Source: CAMXAS01 sp964442435 (GTDB lineage: Bacteria > Bacteroidota > Bacteroidia > Bacteroidales > P3). Taken from it: a stretch of DNA of 64,000 bases. The notes beneath the pieces are model-generated. The model was not told where the DNA came from. It saw nothing but the letters and a program-made list of their open reading frames with translations, and did no database searches. Shown in pieces: positions 1-8,122 of the stretch (positions within the stretch are counted from its first letter, which is position 1; the number at the start of each line of letters is the position of its first letter). The stretch is taken from contig CAYTZG010000002.1 in NCBI GenBank assembly GCA_964442435.1, positions 90,749-154,748 on the forward strand, read 5' to 3'. Both the position numbers and the translations under genes were made by a program.

Positions 1-1
1 G

Positions 2-823
2 CGGCGGATTCCGTTGTATTTCGTCGCCGCGCGTTTCCGTCCGTCCGATTATTTCTTCCGTTGGTACGCCTGTTGGTTCAAACGGCAGCTGACGCGGGTC
101 ACGGCTTTCTTCGTGCAGGATGAGGCCTCGCGCGAATGTTTGAATGCAAACGGCATCCGGCAGGTTTACGTGGCCGGCGACACGCGTTGCGACCGGGTGG
201 TGCGCCTGAAAAGCGAGGCGGTCGAATATCCGGTGGTGGCTTATTTCGCCGCCAAGTCGCCCTTGATTGTGGCGGGCAGCGTGTGGGATGAAGACATCGA
301 CCTGATAGGCGGTTGCCATACGGACGCCTGCCGTTGGCTGGTCGTGCCGCACGAAATCAAGGAAAGCCGGCTGCAACACATCGAAGCCTTGGGGCGTTTG
401 GACGGCTGTGTGCTGTATTCGGCCCTGAAACGGATGCCGGAGACCGAATGGCAGGCGGCCTTGGATAAGGCCCGCATATTGGTCATAGACGAGGTGGGGC
501 ATCTGTCCAAACTTTACCGTTACGGCCATATCGCCTATATCGGCGGCGGTTTCGGCAAGGGCATCCACAATACGTTGGAGCCGGCCGTTTACGGCCTGCC
601 GGTGTTGTTCGGCCCGCATTACGAACGGTTTTCCGAAGCCGTGGATTTGGTACAATCCGGCGCGGCCTTTTCGGTGCGGACCGTGGCGGAACTCAACGAC
701 TGTCTGCAACGGTTGAGCGATGCGGCCGTCTGGCGCAAGGCCGCCGAAACGTCCGCCCGCTACGTGCAGGACCATGCCGGCGCCGTGGACACCATCATGC
801 GGGAATTGGTCAAGCAGTGGTAA
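2..823 (+). CDS. waaA: 3-deoxy-D-manno-octulosonic acid (Kdo) transferase, 5'-truncated
   Basis: Transfers Kdo from CMP-Kdo to lipid A at the inner membrane, the first sugar step of LPS core assembly. The reading frame is open from base 2 (RRIPLYFVAARFRPSDYFF), so the gene starts before the window; about 273 residues of the usual 400 or so are present. Visible WaaA features are the RFRPSDYFFRWY stretch at the end of the N-terminal GT-B domain, VAGDTRCDRV at the inter-domain linker, and the C-terminal nucleotide-sugar site YIGGGFGKGIHNTLEPAVYG with the downstream GPHYERF. It ends with TAA only 10 bases before the porin gene and may be co-transcribed with it. The family assignment is firm; only the start is missing. 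Confidence 0.93.
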   Translation, partial: RRIPLYFVAARFRPSDYFFRWYACWFKRQLTRVTAFFVQDEASRECLNANGIRQVYVAGDTRCDRVVRLKSEAVEYPVVAYFAAKSPLIVAGSVWDEDIDLIGGCHTDACRWLVVPHEIKESRLQHIEALGRLDGCVLYSALKRMPETEWQAALDKARILVIDEVGHLSKLYRYGHIAYIGGGFGKGIHNTLEPAVYGLPVLFGPHYERFSEAVDLVQSGAAFSVRTVAELNDCLQRLSDAAVWRKAAETSARYVQDHAGAVDTIMRELVKQW

Positions 824-833
824 CGGACGCGTT

Positions 834-2819
834 ATGAAAGGAAGGACGTTGTTGCGGTGGTGTGTCGGCGCTCTGTTGGGTTGCCTGATGGGGCTGTCGG
901 GGATGGCTTCAGCGCAGAATACGGCGCAAATAGAGGGGGCGATCAAGAATACGGCCAATACGACGGCTTCCGCGCGCGATTCGGTCCGGCGCGCCAAGAA
1001 GGCCGCCATGGCGCGGATGCACGGGGCGGCCTATTACTTCTACGACAGTCCGTTGCAAACCTCCGTGCCGGCTTTGGACAGCACGCGGCATCCGCTTTCC
1101 CAGTTCCAGACATACGATAAGATTTACACGCATCAGGATTTCCGCGCCGGCCGCGGCGAGGTGGGGCTGACGGACGAGGTGCTCGGCTATACGCCGCAGA
1201 TGACCTCCGGTTATGCCGAGCGTTACAATCCGTTTTCGTCGTGGATGTACACGATAGAGAACACGCGCTTCTTCCAGTCGAAAATCCCGTATTCCAACCT
1301 GTATTACGTCAATAATTTCGGCAAGAACCTGCACGTTTTCAATGTGACGCACAGTCAGAACGTATATCGGGGCTTGAACCTGACCATCGATTACAACGTG
1401 TTGCAGACGCAAGGTGTATATACTAATAGCAATGCATTGCAGCACAACCTGCGTTTCTATGGCAATTTCTTTACGCGGGACGCGCGTTACCGCTTGCAGT
1501 TCGGCTATATCCGCAATACGGCGCGCGTGGGCGAGAACGGCGGTATCAAAAATGACAGTCTGTTTACGGAAAATCTGACGACCAACCGGCTGAGTATGCC
1601 CGTTTGGTTTTCCTCCGGCACCAACAGCCGTTGGCGCGATAATACGTATTTTCTAAAACAGGTCTATCATATCTATGTCGACCACCGGGATACGCTGCCG
1701 GAAAACGACCGTTCCTACGGCTTTGTCGCGCATACGTTCGAGGTACACGATTATAAGCGTACCTATGTGGACCAAACGCAAGAATCATCGACGGGCTTTT
1801 ATGAGGATTTCTATATAAATCCGTCCCAGTCGCGGGATACGTCCTGGGCCTTGCAGTTGACCCAACGGCTCTATTACAGTTACGGCGATGTGGAGCAGCT
1901 GGACGGCCGTTTCCTCAAACTGGCGGCCGGCGCCAAATTTACGTATGTGCAGCAGCGGGATATGCTCTACAAACAGCAATGGCACAGTTGGTATCCGTTT
2001 GCGGAATTGCAGGGCGTCATCGCCGGGCGCGTGGTGTTGGACGCCTATGCGGATTTCGGCGCGGGTGGCTACAATCAGGACGATTATCTCGGTCGGTTCT
2101 ATGTCAAATACTGTTTCAAGGACGGCGGCATGAACCTCTTGCGCAACGACGGCGTCAAGCTGTTTGCCGGTTATACGCGCCATGCGCCGGAATACATGAA
2201 AAGTTATCATTTCTCCAACCACTTCTATTGGCGGTACGATTGGCGCAAAGAAAGCGAACTGTTCGCGGGTTTGGAGTTCTCGTACCGGGGATGGTGGCTC
2301 AAGGCCTATGGCGCGCGCAAGACCGATTATGTGTTTTATAAGCAGGACGGACCGGTGCAGGCGGACAAGGCTTTTTGCGTGGGCAACGTGACCGTGGGCA
2401 AGGATTTGGAAATAGGCCGCTATGTGGGCTTGAACAGTCTGTTGATGCTGGCCTATGTTTCGGACGAAAGTTATATGCACCTGCCGTTGTTCTCCATGCG
2501 GGAGTCGCTGTATGGCCGCATTCCCATCAAGGATTTGGCGGAAGTGCAGGTGGGGCTGGATTTCTTCTACAACACGGGCTATTACGCCGATGCCTATATG
2601 CCGGCCTTGAATACGTATTACTGGCAGGATGAGGTGGAGACGGGCAACGCGTTGCTCGTGGATTTCTATGTGAATTTCCGCATCAAGCGGATGAATGTCT
2701 TTTTGAAGTTGCAGAATGTGGCGGAAGGCTTGTTCCCTTACAACTATTTCGATACGCCGCATTATCCGTTGCACGACCGCTGTTTCCGCTTCGGTTTGGC
2801 CTGGCGTTTCTTCGATTGA
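834..2819 (+). CDS. putative outer-membrane porin-like beta-barrel protein
   Basis: Predicted exported outer-membrane protein of 661 residues. The ATG at 834 is chosen because it opens with a classical signal peptide: MKGR, a hydrophobic run, then a likely signal peptidase I site at ASA/QN. An upstream in-frame start would run backward into waaA and destroy the signal peptide. The mature part is rich in alternating aromatic and polar residues (many Y, F, W and R), as expected of beta strands, and ends in an aromatic-rich strand RFGLAWRFFD, typical of an outer-membrane barrel. It resembles the Bacteroidota 'putative porin' family; substrate is unknown. It follows waaA by 10 bases and is closed by a rho-independent terminator at 2823-2845. 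Confidence 0.75.
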   Translation: MKGRTLLRWCVGALLGCLMGLSGMASAQNTAQIEGAIKNTANTTASARDSVRRAKKAAMARMHGAAYYFYDSPLQTSVPALDSTRHPLSQFQTYDKIYTHQDFRAGRGEVGLTDEVLGYTPQMTSGYAERYNPFSSWMYTIENTRFFQSKIPYSNLYYVNNFGKNLHVFNVTHSQNVYRGLNLTIDYNVLQTQGVYTNSNALQHNLRFYGNFFTRDARYRLQFGYIRNTARVGENGGIKNDSLFTENLTTNRLSMPVWFSSGTNSRWRDNTYFLKQVYHIYVDHRDTLPENDRSYGFVAHTFEVHDYKRTYVDQTQESSTGFYEDFYINPSQSRDTSWALQLTQRLYYSYGDVEQLDGRFLKLAAGAKFTYVQQRDMLYKQQWHSWYPFAELQGVIAGRVVLDAYADFGAGGYNQDDYLGRFYVKYCFKDGGMNLLRNDGVKLFAGYTRHAPEYMKSYHFSNHFYWRYDWRKESELFAGLEFSYRGWWLKAYGARKTDYVFYKQDGPVQADKAFCVGNVTVGKDLEIGRYVGLNSLLMLAYVSDESYMHLPLFSMRESLYGRIPIKDLAEVQVGLDFFYNTGYYADAYMPALNTYYWQDEVETGNALLVDFYVNFRIKRMNVFLKLQNVAEGLFPYNYFDTPHYPLHDRCFRFGLAWRFFD

Positions 2820-2822
2820 AAA

Positions 2823-2845
2823 AAGCGTTTCGGACGCTTGTTTTT
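2823..2845 (+). terminator. rho-independent terminator after the porin gene
   Basis: Perfect 6-bp stem AAGCGT (2823-2828) / ACGCTT (2834-2839), loop TTCGG, followed by GTTTTT. It separates the waaA-porin unit from gyrB. Confidence 0.75.
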
Positions 2846-2860
2846 ACGCGGATTTTTTGC

Positions 2861-2867
2861 TATCTTG
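2861..2867 (+). promoter_or_regulatory. possible gyrB -7 element (weak variant)
   Basis: TATCTTG, one base short of the Bacteroidota TAnnTTTG element, lies about 35 bp before the gyrB ATG and just after the porin terminator. No clear TTTG -33 element is correctly spaced. Confidence 0.35.
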
Positions 2868-2901
2868 TGTTTGGTTTTGAAATAAAAATAATTCATTTGT
2901 T

Positions 2902-4887
2902 ATGAGCGAATTAGAGAATGGTGTGCCCGTCGTTTCCGACAACGGGGAATATACGGCCAAGAATATTCAGGTGTTGGAAGGCCTTGAAGCCGTGCGCAAG
3001 CGTCCCGCCATGTACATCGGCGATATCAACGAACGCGGTCTGCATCATTTGGTCTATGAGGTCGTGGACAACTCCATCGACGAGTCGTTGGCCGGCTATT
3101 GTACGCATGTGGAAGTCGCCATCCATGAAGACAACTCCATTTCCGTATCGGACGACGGCCGCGGTATCCCGACCGATATGCACCCGAAAGAAGGCCGTTC
3201 GGCCTTGGAAGTCGTTATGACCGTACTCCATGCGGGCGGTAAGTTCAACAAGGGCAGTTACAAGGTTTCCGGCGGTTTGCACGGTGTGGGTGTTTCTTGC
3301 GTGAACGCCTTGTCCGAACACTTGACCGTGGAAGTCTGCCGGGGTGGCAAGAAATATATACAGGAATACGAGCAGGGCCGGCCGCTTTATGCCGTCAAGG
3401 AAATCGGCGAGACCGACAAGCGCGGTACGATGGTGCATTTCAAGCCGGATGCCGGTGTTTTTTCCGTAACCGTTTACCGTTACGAAACCCTGGCCGCCCG
3501 TTTGCGCGAGTTGGCGTTTCTGAACAAGGGCCTGCGCCTGACGCTGACCGATTACCGTCAGCGCAACGAAGCCGGCGAGCCGCTTTCCGAAAGTTTCTAT
3601 TCGGCCGAAGGTTTGAAGGACTTCATCAAGTATCTGGATTCGAACCGGACGAACCTGATGGAGGAACCGATTTGCATCGAGGGCGAGAAGAACGGCATTC
3701 CCGTGGAGTTGGCCATGCAGTACAACGACGGCTTTACCGAAAACCTGCATTCCTATGTCAACAACATCAATACGATAGAAGGCGGTACGCATCTGACGGG
3801 CTTCCGTATGGGCTTGACGCGTACGCTGACCGATTACGCCAAACGCTCCGGTCTGTTGGAAAAACTGGAGAAACAGAAAATCGAAATCAAGGGCGACGAC
3901 TTCCGCGAGGGGTTGACGGCCGTTATTTCGGTCAAGGTGTCGGAGCCGCAGTTCGAAGGCCAGACGAAGACGAAGCTGGGCAACAGCGAGGTGACGCCGG
4001 CCGTTTCGCAGTTGGTGAGCGAGATGCTTTCCTATTTCTTGGAAGAGCACCCGCGGGAAGCCAAGATGATTGTAGAGAAGGTGATTTTGGCCGCCACGGC
4101 GCGTCATGCCGCGCGCAAGGCCCGCGAGATGGTGCAGCGCAAGAGCGTTTTCTCGGCCAACAGCCTGCCCGGCAAGCTGGCCGACTGCTCGGAAAAAGAC
4201 CCGGCCGTTTGCGAGTTGTATCTCGTCGAGGGCGACTCGGCCGGCGGTTCGGCCAAACAGGGCCGCGACCGTCGTTTCCAAGCCATCCTGCCGCTGAGGG
4301 GTAAAATCCTCAATGTGGAAAAGGCGATGGAGCACCGCGCTTTCGAAAGCGAGGAAATCAAGAACATCTATACGGCCTTGGGCGTGACTATCGGCACGGA
4401 AGAAGACAGCAAGGCGCTTAACCTGAGCAAACTGCGTTACAATAAAGTCATCATCATGACCGATGCCGATGTGGACGGCAGTCACATCACGACCTTGATT
4501 CTGACCTTCTTCTTCCGCTATATGCGCGACTTGATAGAAAACGGCCACGTCTTTATCGCCACGCCGCCGCTTTACTTAATCAAGAAGGGCAAGGAAGAAC
4601 GCTATTGCTGGACGGAGGAAGACCGCGCCGAGGTGACGGCTTTGTTCTCCGGACCGGACGGTCAGCAGAAAGGGATGCACATCCAGCGTTACAAAGGTTT
4701 GGGTGAAATGAATCCCGAACAGTTGTGGCACACGACGATGGATCCGGAATTCCGGACGTTGCGCAAGGTTTCGATTGAAAACGCGATGGAAGCCGACCGG
4801 ATTTTCTCCATGCTTATGGGCGACGAAGTAGGGCCGCGCCGCGAGTTCATCGAACAGAACGCCACCTACGCGAACATCGATGCGTAG
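2902..4887 (+). CDS. gyrB: DNA gyrase subunit B
   Basis: ATP-hydrolysing subunit of DNA gyrase, which introduces negative supercoils with GyrA. The 661 residues fit the short (about 650 aa) Bacteroidota GyrB lacking the E. coli insert. Visible in order: N-terminal GHKL ATPase with AVRKRPAMYIG, EVVDNSIDE, DDGRGIP and GGLHGVGVSCVNALS; transducer domain; Toprim domain with VEGDSAGGSAKQGRDRRFQ near residue 440 and DADVDGSHI near 520; C-terminal QRYKGLGEMNPEQLW. Gyrase is preferred over ParE from these signature strings. It stands alone between terminators at 2823-2845 and 4908-4939. gyrA is not in the window. Confidence 0.96.
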   Translation: MSELENGVPVVSDNGEYTAKNIQVLEGLEAVRKRPAMYIGDINERGLHHLVYEVVDNSIDESLAGYCTHVEVAIHEDNSISVSDDGRGIPTDMHPKEGRSALEVVMTVLHAGGKFNKGSYKVSGGLHGVGVSCVNALSEHLTVEVCRGGKKYIQEYEQGRPLYAVKEIGETDKRGTMVHFKPDAGVFSVTVYRYETLAARLRELAFLNKGLRLTLTDYRQRNEAGEPLSESFYSAEGLKDFIKYLDSNRTNLMEEPICIEGEKNGIPVELAMQYNDGFTENLHSYVNNINTIEGGTHLTGFRMGLTRTLTDYAKRSGLLEKLEKQKIEIKGDDFREGLTAVISVKVSEPQFEGQTKTKLGNSEVTPAVSQLVSEMLSYFLEEHPREAKMIVEKVILAATARHAARKAREMVQRKSVFSANSLPGKLADCSEKDPAVCELYLVEGDSAGGSAKQGRDRRFQAILPLRGKILNVEKAMEHRAFESEEIKNIYTALGVTIGTEEDSKALNLSKLRYNKVIIMTDADVDGSHITTLILTFFFRYMRDLIENGHVFIATPPLYLIKKGKEERYCWTEEDRAEVTALFSGPDGQQKGMHIQRYKGLGEMNPEQLWHTTMDPEFRTLRKVSIENAMEADRIFSMLMGDEVGPRREFIEQNATYANIDA

Positions 4888-4907
4888 GCCCGGTCGTTAT
4901 ATCCAAT

Positions 4908-4939
4908 AAAAAAAGGTGTCGGTTCCGACACCTTTTTTT
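4908..4939. terminator. bidirectional terminator between gyrB and the convergent lipoprotein gene
   Basis: Stem GGTGTCG (4915-4921) / CGACACC (4926-4932), loop GTTC, flanked by an A-run on the left and a T-run on the right. It can therefore end gyrB on the plus strand and the lipoprotein gene on the minus strand. Confidence 0.85.
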
Positions 4940-4960
4940 ATGCTTATGCGTATTTGGTTA

Positions 4961-5488
4961 TTATTCGTAACAGTCAAACGGCTCGCCGATTTGGGCGAAA
5001 GTCGTGTGCGTCGTGTTTTCCGTAGAGGTGGGGGTCAGTATCAGGCGTTTGTCATCCAATTTGAACGTACCGTCCAATTTGTAATCCCCGTATGAATAGA
5101 GCGTATTGTTGGAGTCGGCGATGACGGCGTAACTGCCGTCGGTATAGTAATGGCCGTCTTCCATCTTGATAGACTTGCCTGTCGTGCTGTAGCGCCCCTT
5201 GACGTATTCGGAATAATAGGTTGTGCCCAAGGCCGGATCACCCTCGATGGAGTCGTGGTAGGTATTCAGTCTCATAAAGAAATATCCGCCGCAGTCGAAA
5301 ATGATATGACGCAACGTATAGGTGCGGATGAGCGTGTCGGCGGCGATGGTATCGTTGGGGGTATAGTAAGACTCTTCCTGCCATTCGCCTTGCAACTGCA
5401 GGGGCTTTTCCTGTTTGCAGGCCGTACACAGCGCCAGCAGGCCGATGGCCAAAACCGACATTATCTGGATATAGGGCGTTTTTTTCAT
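4961..5488 (-). CDS. small predicted lipoprotein of unknown function
   Basis: 175 residues. A lipoprotein signal peptide is visible: MKKTPYIQIM, a hydrophobic stretch, then ALCTAC with Cys24 as the likely lipidated residue, so it should be anchored in the outer or inner membrane facing the periplasm or surface. The mature part is beta-rich with repeated G, Y and T and phrases such as LQGEWQEESYYTPNDTI and GRYSTTGKSIKMEDGHYY, compatible with a lipocalin-like fold; that is an inference. Similar small Bacteroidales lipoproteins are sometimes labelled 'fumarate hydratase' by mistaken transfer; nothing here resembles fumarase. It is a monocistronic gene with its own promoter at 5511-5518. Confidence 0.7.
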   Translation of the reverse strand: MKKTPYIQIMSVLAIGLLALCTACKQEKPLQLQGEWQEESYYTPNDTIAADTLIRTYTLRHIIFDCGGYFFMRLNTYHDSIEGDPALGTTYYSEYVKGRYSTTGKSIKMEDGHYYTDGSYAVIADSNNTLYSYGDYKLDGTFKLDDKRLILTPTSTENTTHTTFAQIGEPFDCYE

Positions 5489-5510
5489 AGAAAATGGGCT
5501 ATAATCATAG

Positions 5511-5518
5511 CAAAAGTA
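5511..5518 (-). promoter_or_regulatory. -7 element of the lipoprotein gene
   Basis: Minus-strand TACTTTTG (plus-strand CAAAAGTA), an exact TAnnTTTG match, 22 bp upstream of the ATG. Confidence 0.6.
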
Positions 5519-5550
5519 GATATTTGATGCTAAAAAAGCAAATAAATGCG

Positions 5551-5558
5551 TATTTTTG
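5551..5558 (+). promoter_or_regulatory. -7 element of purD
   Basis: TATTTTTG, an exact TAnnTTTG match, 27 bp before the purD ATG. A TTTG lies at 5523-5526 but at 24 bp spacing it is longer than usual. It is back-to-back with the minus-strand promoter at 5511-5518. Confidence 0.5.
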
Positions 5559-5585
5559 TCAGTTAGTCAAAATAAGGTAATTGTT

Positions 5586-6878
5586 ATGAAAATGAACGTT
5601 TTGGTTCTTGGCGGCGGTGGGCGCGAGAGTGCCTTGGCTTGGAAATTGTCGCAAAGTGAACGGATTGGTTCGCTATATGTCGCGCCCGGTAACGCCGGCA
5701 CGCAGGCTTATGCCGAGAACGTGAATCTGTCGTTGCAGAATTTTGCGGCCATCAAGGATTTCATCATAGAACACGAAGTGGGGATGCTGGTCGTGGGGCC
5801 GGAGCAACCGTTGGTGGACGGCATACGCGATTATTTCGCGGCCGACGCCGGCTTCCGCGATTTGTGCATCGTGGGCCCCGGCCGACAGGGCGCGACGTTG
5901 GAGGGCAGCAAGGATTTCGCCAAGGATTTCATGCAGCGTCATCATATCCCGACGGCCGCCTACCGCAGTTTTACGGAAGCGACCTTGGCCGAGGGCAAGG
6001 CGTTTCTATCTGGTCTCAAGCCGCCTTACGTGCTGAAGGCCGACGGTTTGGCTTCGGGCAAGGGTGTGTTGATTCTGAACGATTTGAAAGAGGCCGAAGC
6101 CGCTTTGGAAGAGATGCTGTGCCGCGCCAAGTTCGGCAAGGCGTCGGCCAAGGTCGTCATCGAAGAATACCTGTCGGGCATCGAGGTCTCGGTCTTTGTG
6201 CTGACCGATGGGCAGGACTATGTGATTTTGCCGGAAGCCAAGGATTACAAGCGTATAGGCGACGGCGACACGGGGCCGAATACGGGCGGCATGGGTTCGG
6301 TTTCGCCCGTGCCTTTCTTTACGGACGAATTGCGCCAAAAGGTGGAAGAGCGTATCGTGCGCCCGACGATAGACGGCTTGCGGCGCGACGCGATTCCCTA
6401 TACGGGTTTCATCTTCCTCGGCCTGATGGTCTGTGCGGGTGAACCCTATGTGATTGAATACAACGTGCGCATGGGCGACCCGGAAACGCAGTCGGTCATG
6501 ATGCGCATCGACAACGACCTGATGGATTTGCTGGAAGCCGCCTGTACGCACCGTTTGGGCGAAGTGAAGATGCAAACCAACCCGCTGACGGCCGTTCAGG
6601 TCGTGATGGCGGCGCCGGGCTATCCCGACCGACCGCAGACGGGGGCGGCCATCCGCTTGCCGGATTTGCCCGCGCAGGGCGGGGAAGTCATTTTCCATGC
6701 CGGAACCAAGCGCGATATGCAGGGCACGGTGGTGAGCGCCGGCGGCCGTATCCTGTCGGCCGGCGCCCTGGGCCAGGATATCGAGGCGGCGCGCCGCAAG
6801 GCCTACGCCCTAATGGACCGCATCGAAATGGACGGTAAGTACAGCCGCAAGGACATCGGTCTGGACCTGTGTAAATAG
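5586..6878 (+). CDS. purD: phosphoribosylamine-glycine ligase
   Basis: Joins phosphoribosylamine and glycine with ATP to give GAR, second step of de novo purine synthesis (cytosol). 430 residues, the usual PurD length. N-terminal LVLGGGGRESALAWKLSQS nucleotide-fold glycine loop; ATP-grasp with VLKADGLASGKGVLI and VVIEEYLSGIEVS; the PurD signature FRMGDPE-type string appears as NVRMGDPETQ; NTGGMGSVSPVPF is the substrate loop. The ATG at 5586 is used because it gives MKMNVLVLGGGG right at the Rossmann strand and follows the promoter at 5551-5558; an earlier in-frame codon would add residues overlapping that promoter. The two-base gap to the M16 peptidase suggests co-transcription. Confidence 0.96.
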   Translation: MKMNVLVLGGGGRESALAWKLSQSERIGSLYVAPGNAGTQAYAENVNLSLQNFAAIKDFIIEHEVGMLVVGPEQPLVDGIRDYFAADAGFRDLCIVGPGRQGATLEGSKDFAKDFMQRHHIPTAAYRSFTEATLAEGKAFLSGLKPPYVLKADGLASGKGVLILNDLKEAEAALEEMLCRAKFGKASAKVVIEEYLSGIEVSVFVLTDGQDYVILPEAKDYKRIGDGDTGPNTGGMGSVSPVPFFTDELRQKVEERIVRPTIDGLRRDAIPYTGFIFLGLMVCAGEPYVIEYNVRMGDPETQSVMMRIDNDLMDLLEAACTHRLGEVKMQTNPLTAVQVVMAAPGYPDRPQTGAAIRLPDLPAQGGEVIFHAGTKRDMQGTVVSAGGRILSAGALGQDIEAARRKAYALMDRIEMDGKYSRKDIGLDLCK

Positions 6879-6880
6879 CC

Positions 6881-8122
6881 ATGAACATCCCGTTTGAGAA
6901 AAAAGTGCTGGCCAACGGCCTGAAAGTGCTTGTGCATAAGGACACGACGACGCCCATGGCGGCGTTCAACCTGCTGTACGACGTCGGCTCCAAGGATGAG
7001 CATCCGTCGCATACGGGCCTGGCGCACCTGTTGGAACACCTGATGTTCGGCGGCACGCGGCGGTTTCCCGATTTCGACGAGGTAATCGAAGGCGTGGGCG
7101 GCGAGAACAACGCGTTCACGAACAACGATTTCACGAACTACTATCTGCAGATGCCGAAAGACCGTCTGGAACTGGCGTTCGAGGTGGAGAGCGACCGGAT
7201 GCGGAACCTTGTGCTGACGCCCAAGAAAGTCGGCATACAGAAAGACGTCGTCATAGAGGAGTTCAAGGAACGTTATCTGAACCGACCCTACGGGGATGTG
7301 GATTTGCTGTTGCGCCCGCTCTGCTATACGCGGCATCCGTACGCATGGGCCACAATCGGCAAGGAGACGGCGCATATCGCCGATATGCCGATGGCGGAAA
7401 TCAAGGCGTTCTACAACCGTTACTACCGGCCCGACAACGCGATTTTGGCCGTGGCCGGCCCCGTGGAAGCGGAAGAAGTGTTCGCGTTGAGTGAAAAATG
7501 GTTCGGCGGCATCCCCGCCGGTGGCGGCGTGCCGCGTGCCGTGACGGTAGAGCCCGAACAGACCGAGGCGCGGCGTCTGGAAGTCGTGCGCGACGTGCCC
7601 TATTCGACGCTCTATAAAGTCTATCATATCGGCGAGCGCATGAGCCCGGATTTCTATGTCTTCGACTTGATATCCGACCTGTTCTCCAACGGGAAGTCAT
7701 CGCGCTTTTATGTGGAACTCGTCAAGAAACAGCGGCTGTTCAACGAACTGGACGCCTATGTGTCGGCCGATATCGAGCCGGGCACGTTCTATATCCGCGG
7801 CCGTTTGAACGAAGGGGTGGGCTACGCCGAGGCGGAAGCCGCCCTGCAGGCGCAGATCGATACGTTGGCCACACAGTTGCCGTCGGCGCACGAATTGGAA
7901 AAAATCAAGAACAAACTGGAAACGGCTTTGCTGTTTTCCAACCTGAAAGCGTTGGACAAGGCCACGAACCTCTGTTATTTCGAACTCATGGGCGGGGCAG
8001 AAAACCTGTCGTTGGAAATGGAGAAATACGCGGCCGTGGACGGGCCGCGCATGCAGGCGGCCGTCAAACGCTACCTGCGGGAAGAGAATGCCACAACGCT
8101 TTATTATACAGCCAAATCATGA
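6881..8122 (+). CDS. M16 family zinc metallopeptidase (catalytic member)
   Basis: 413 residues of the pitrilysin/insulinase family, which degrades short or unfolded peptides. The inverted zinc motif HxxEH is present as H49-L-L-E-H53 in LAHLLEHLMFGG, followed by NAFTNNDFTNYY and the downstream glutamate region VVIEEFKERYLNRPYGD, so the active site looks complete. No signal peptide is visible, so a cytosolic location is likely. It starts two bases after purD and overlaps the next gene by four bases (ATGA), the usual layout for a two-chain bacterial M16 enzyme in which the partner chain is inactive. The natural substrate cannot be told from sequence. Confidence 0.9.
   Translation: MNIPFEKKVLANGLKVLVHKDTTTPMAAFNLLYDVGSKDEHPSHTGLAHLLEHLMFGGTRRFPDFDEVIEGVGGENNAFTNNDFTNYYLQMPKDRLELAFEVESDRMRNLVLTPKKVGIQKDVVIEEFKERYLNRPYGDVDLLLRPLCYTRHPYAWATIGKETAHIADMPMAEIKAFYNRYYRPDNAILAVAGPVEAEEVFALSEKWFGGIPAGGGVPRAVTVEPEQTEARRLEVVRDVPYSTLYKVYHIGERMSPDFYVFDLISDLFSNGKSSRFYVELVKKQRLFNELDAYVSADIEPGTFYIRGRLNEGVGYAEAEAALQAQIDTLATQLPSAHELEKIKNKLETALLFSNLKALDKATNLCYFELMGGAENLSLEMEKYAAVDGPRMQAAVKRYLREENATTLYYTAKS

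Noticed and set aside
720..833. Longer N-terminus for the porin-like protein reaching back into waaA
   Set aside because: It would bury a perfect signal peptide that begins at 834.
2911..4548. 545-residue minus-strand open frame across gyrB
   Set aside because: Same codon-bias artefact; gyrB on the plus strand is certain.
4961..5488. Fumarate hydratase, as some small Bacteroidales lipoproteins are labelled
   Set aside because: The protein is a 175-residue beta-rich lipoprotein with no fumarase motif or length.
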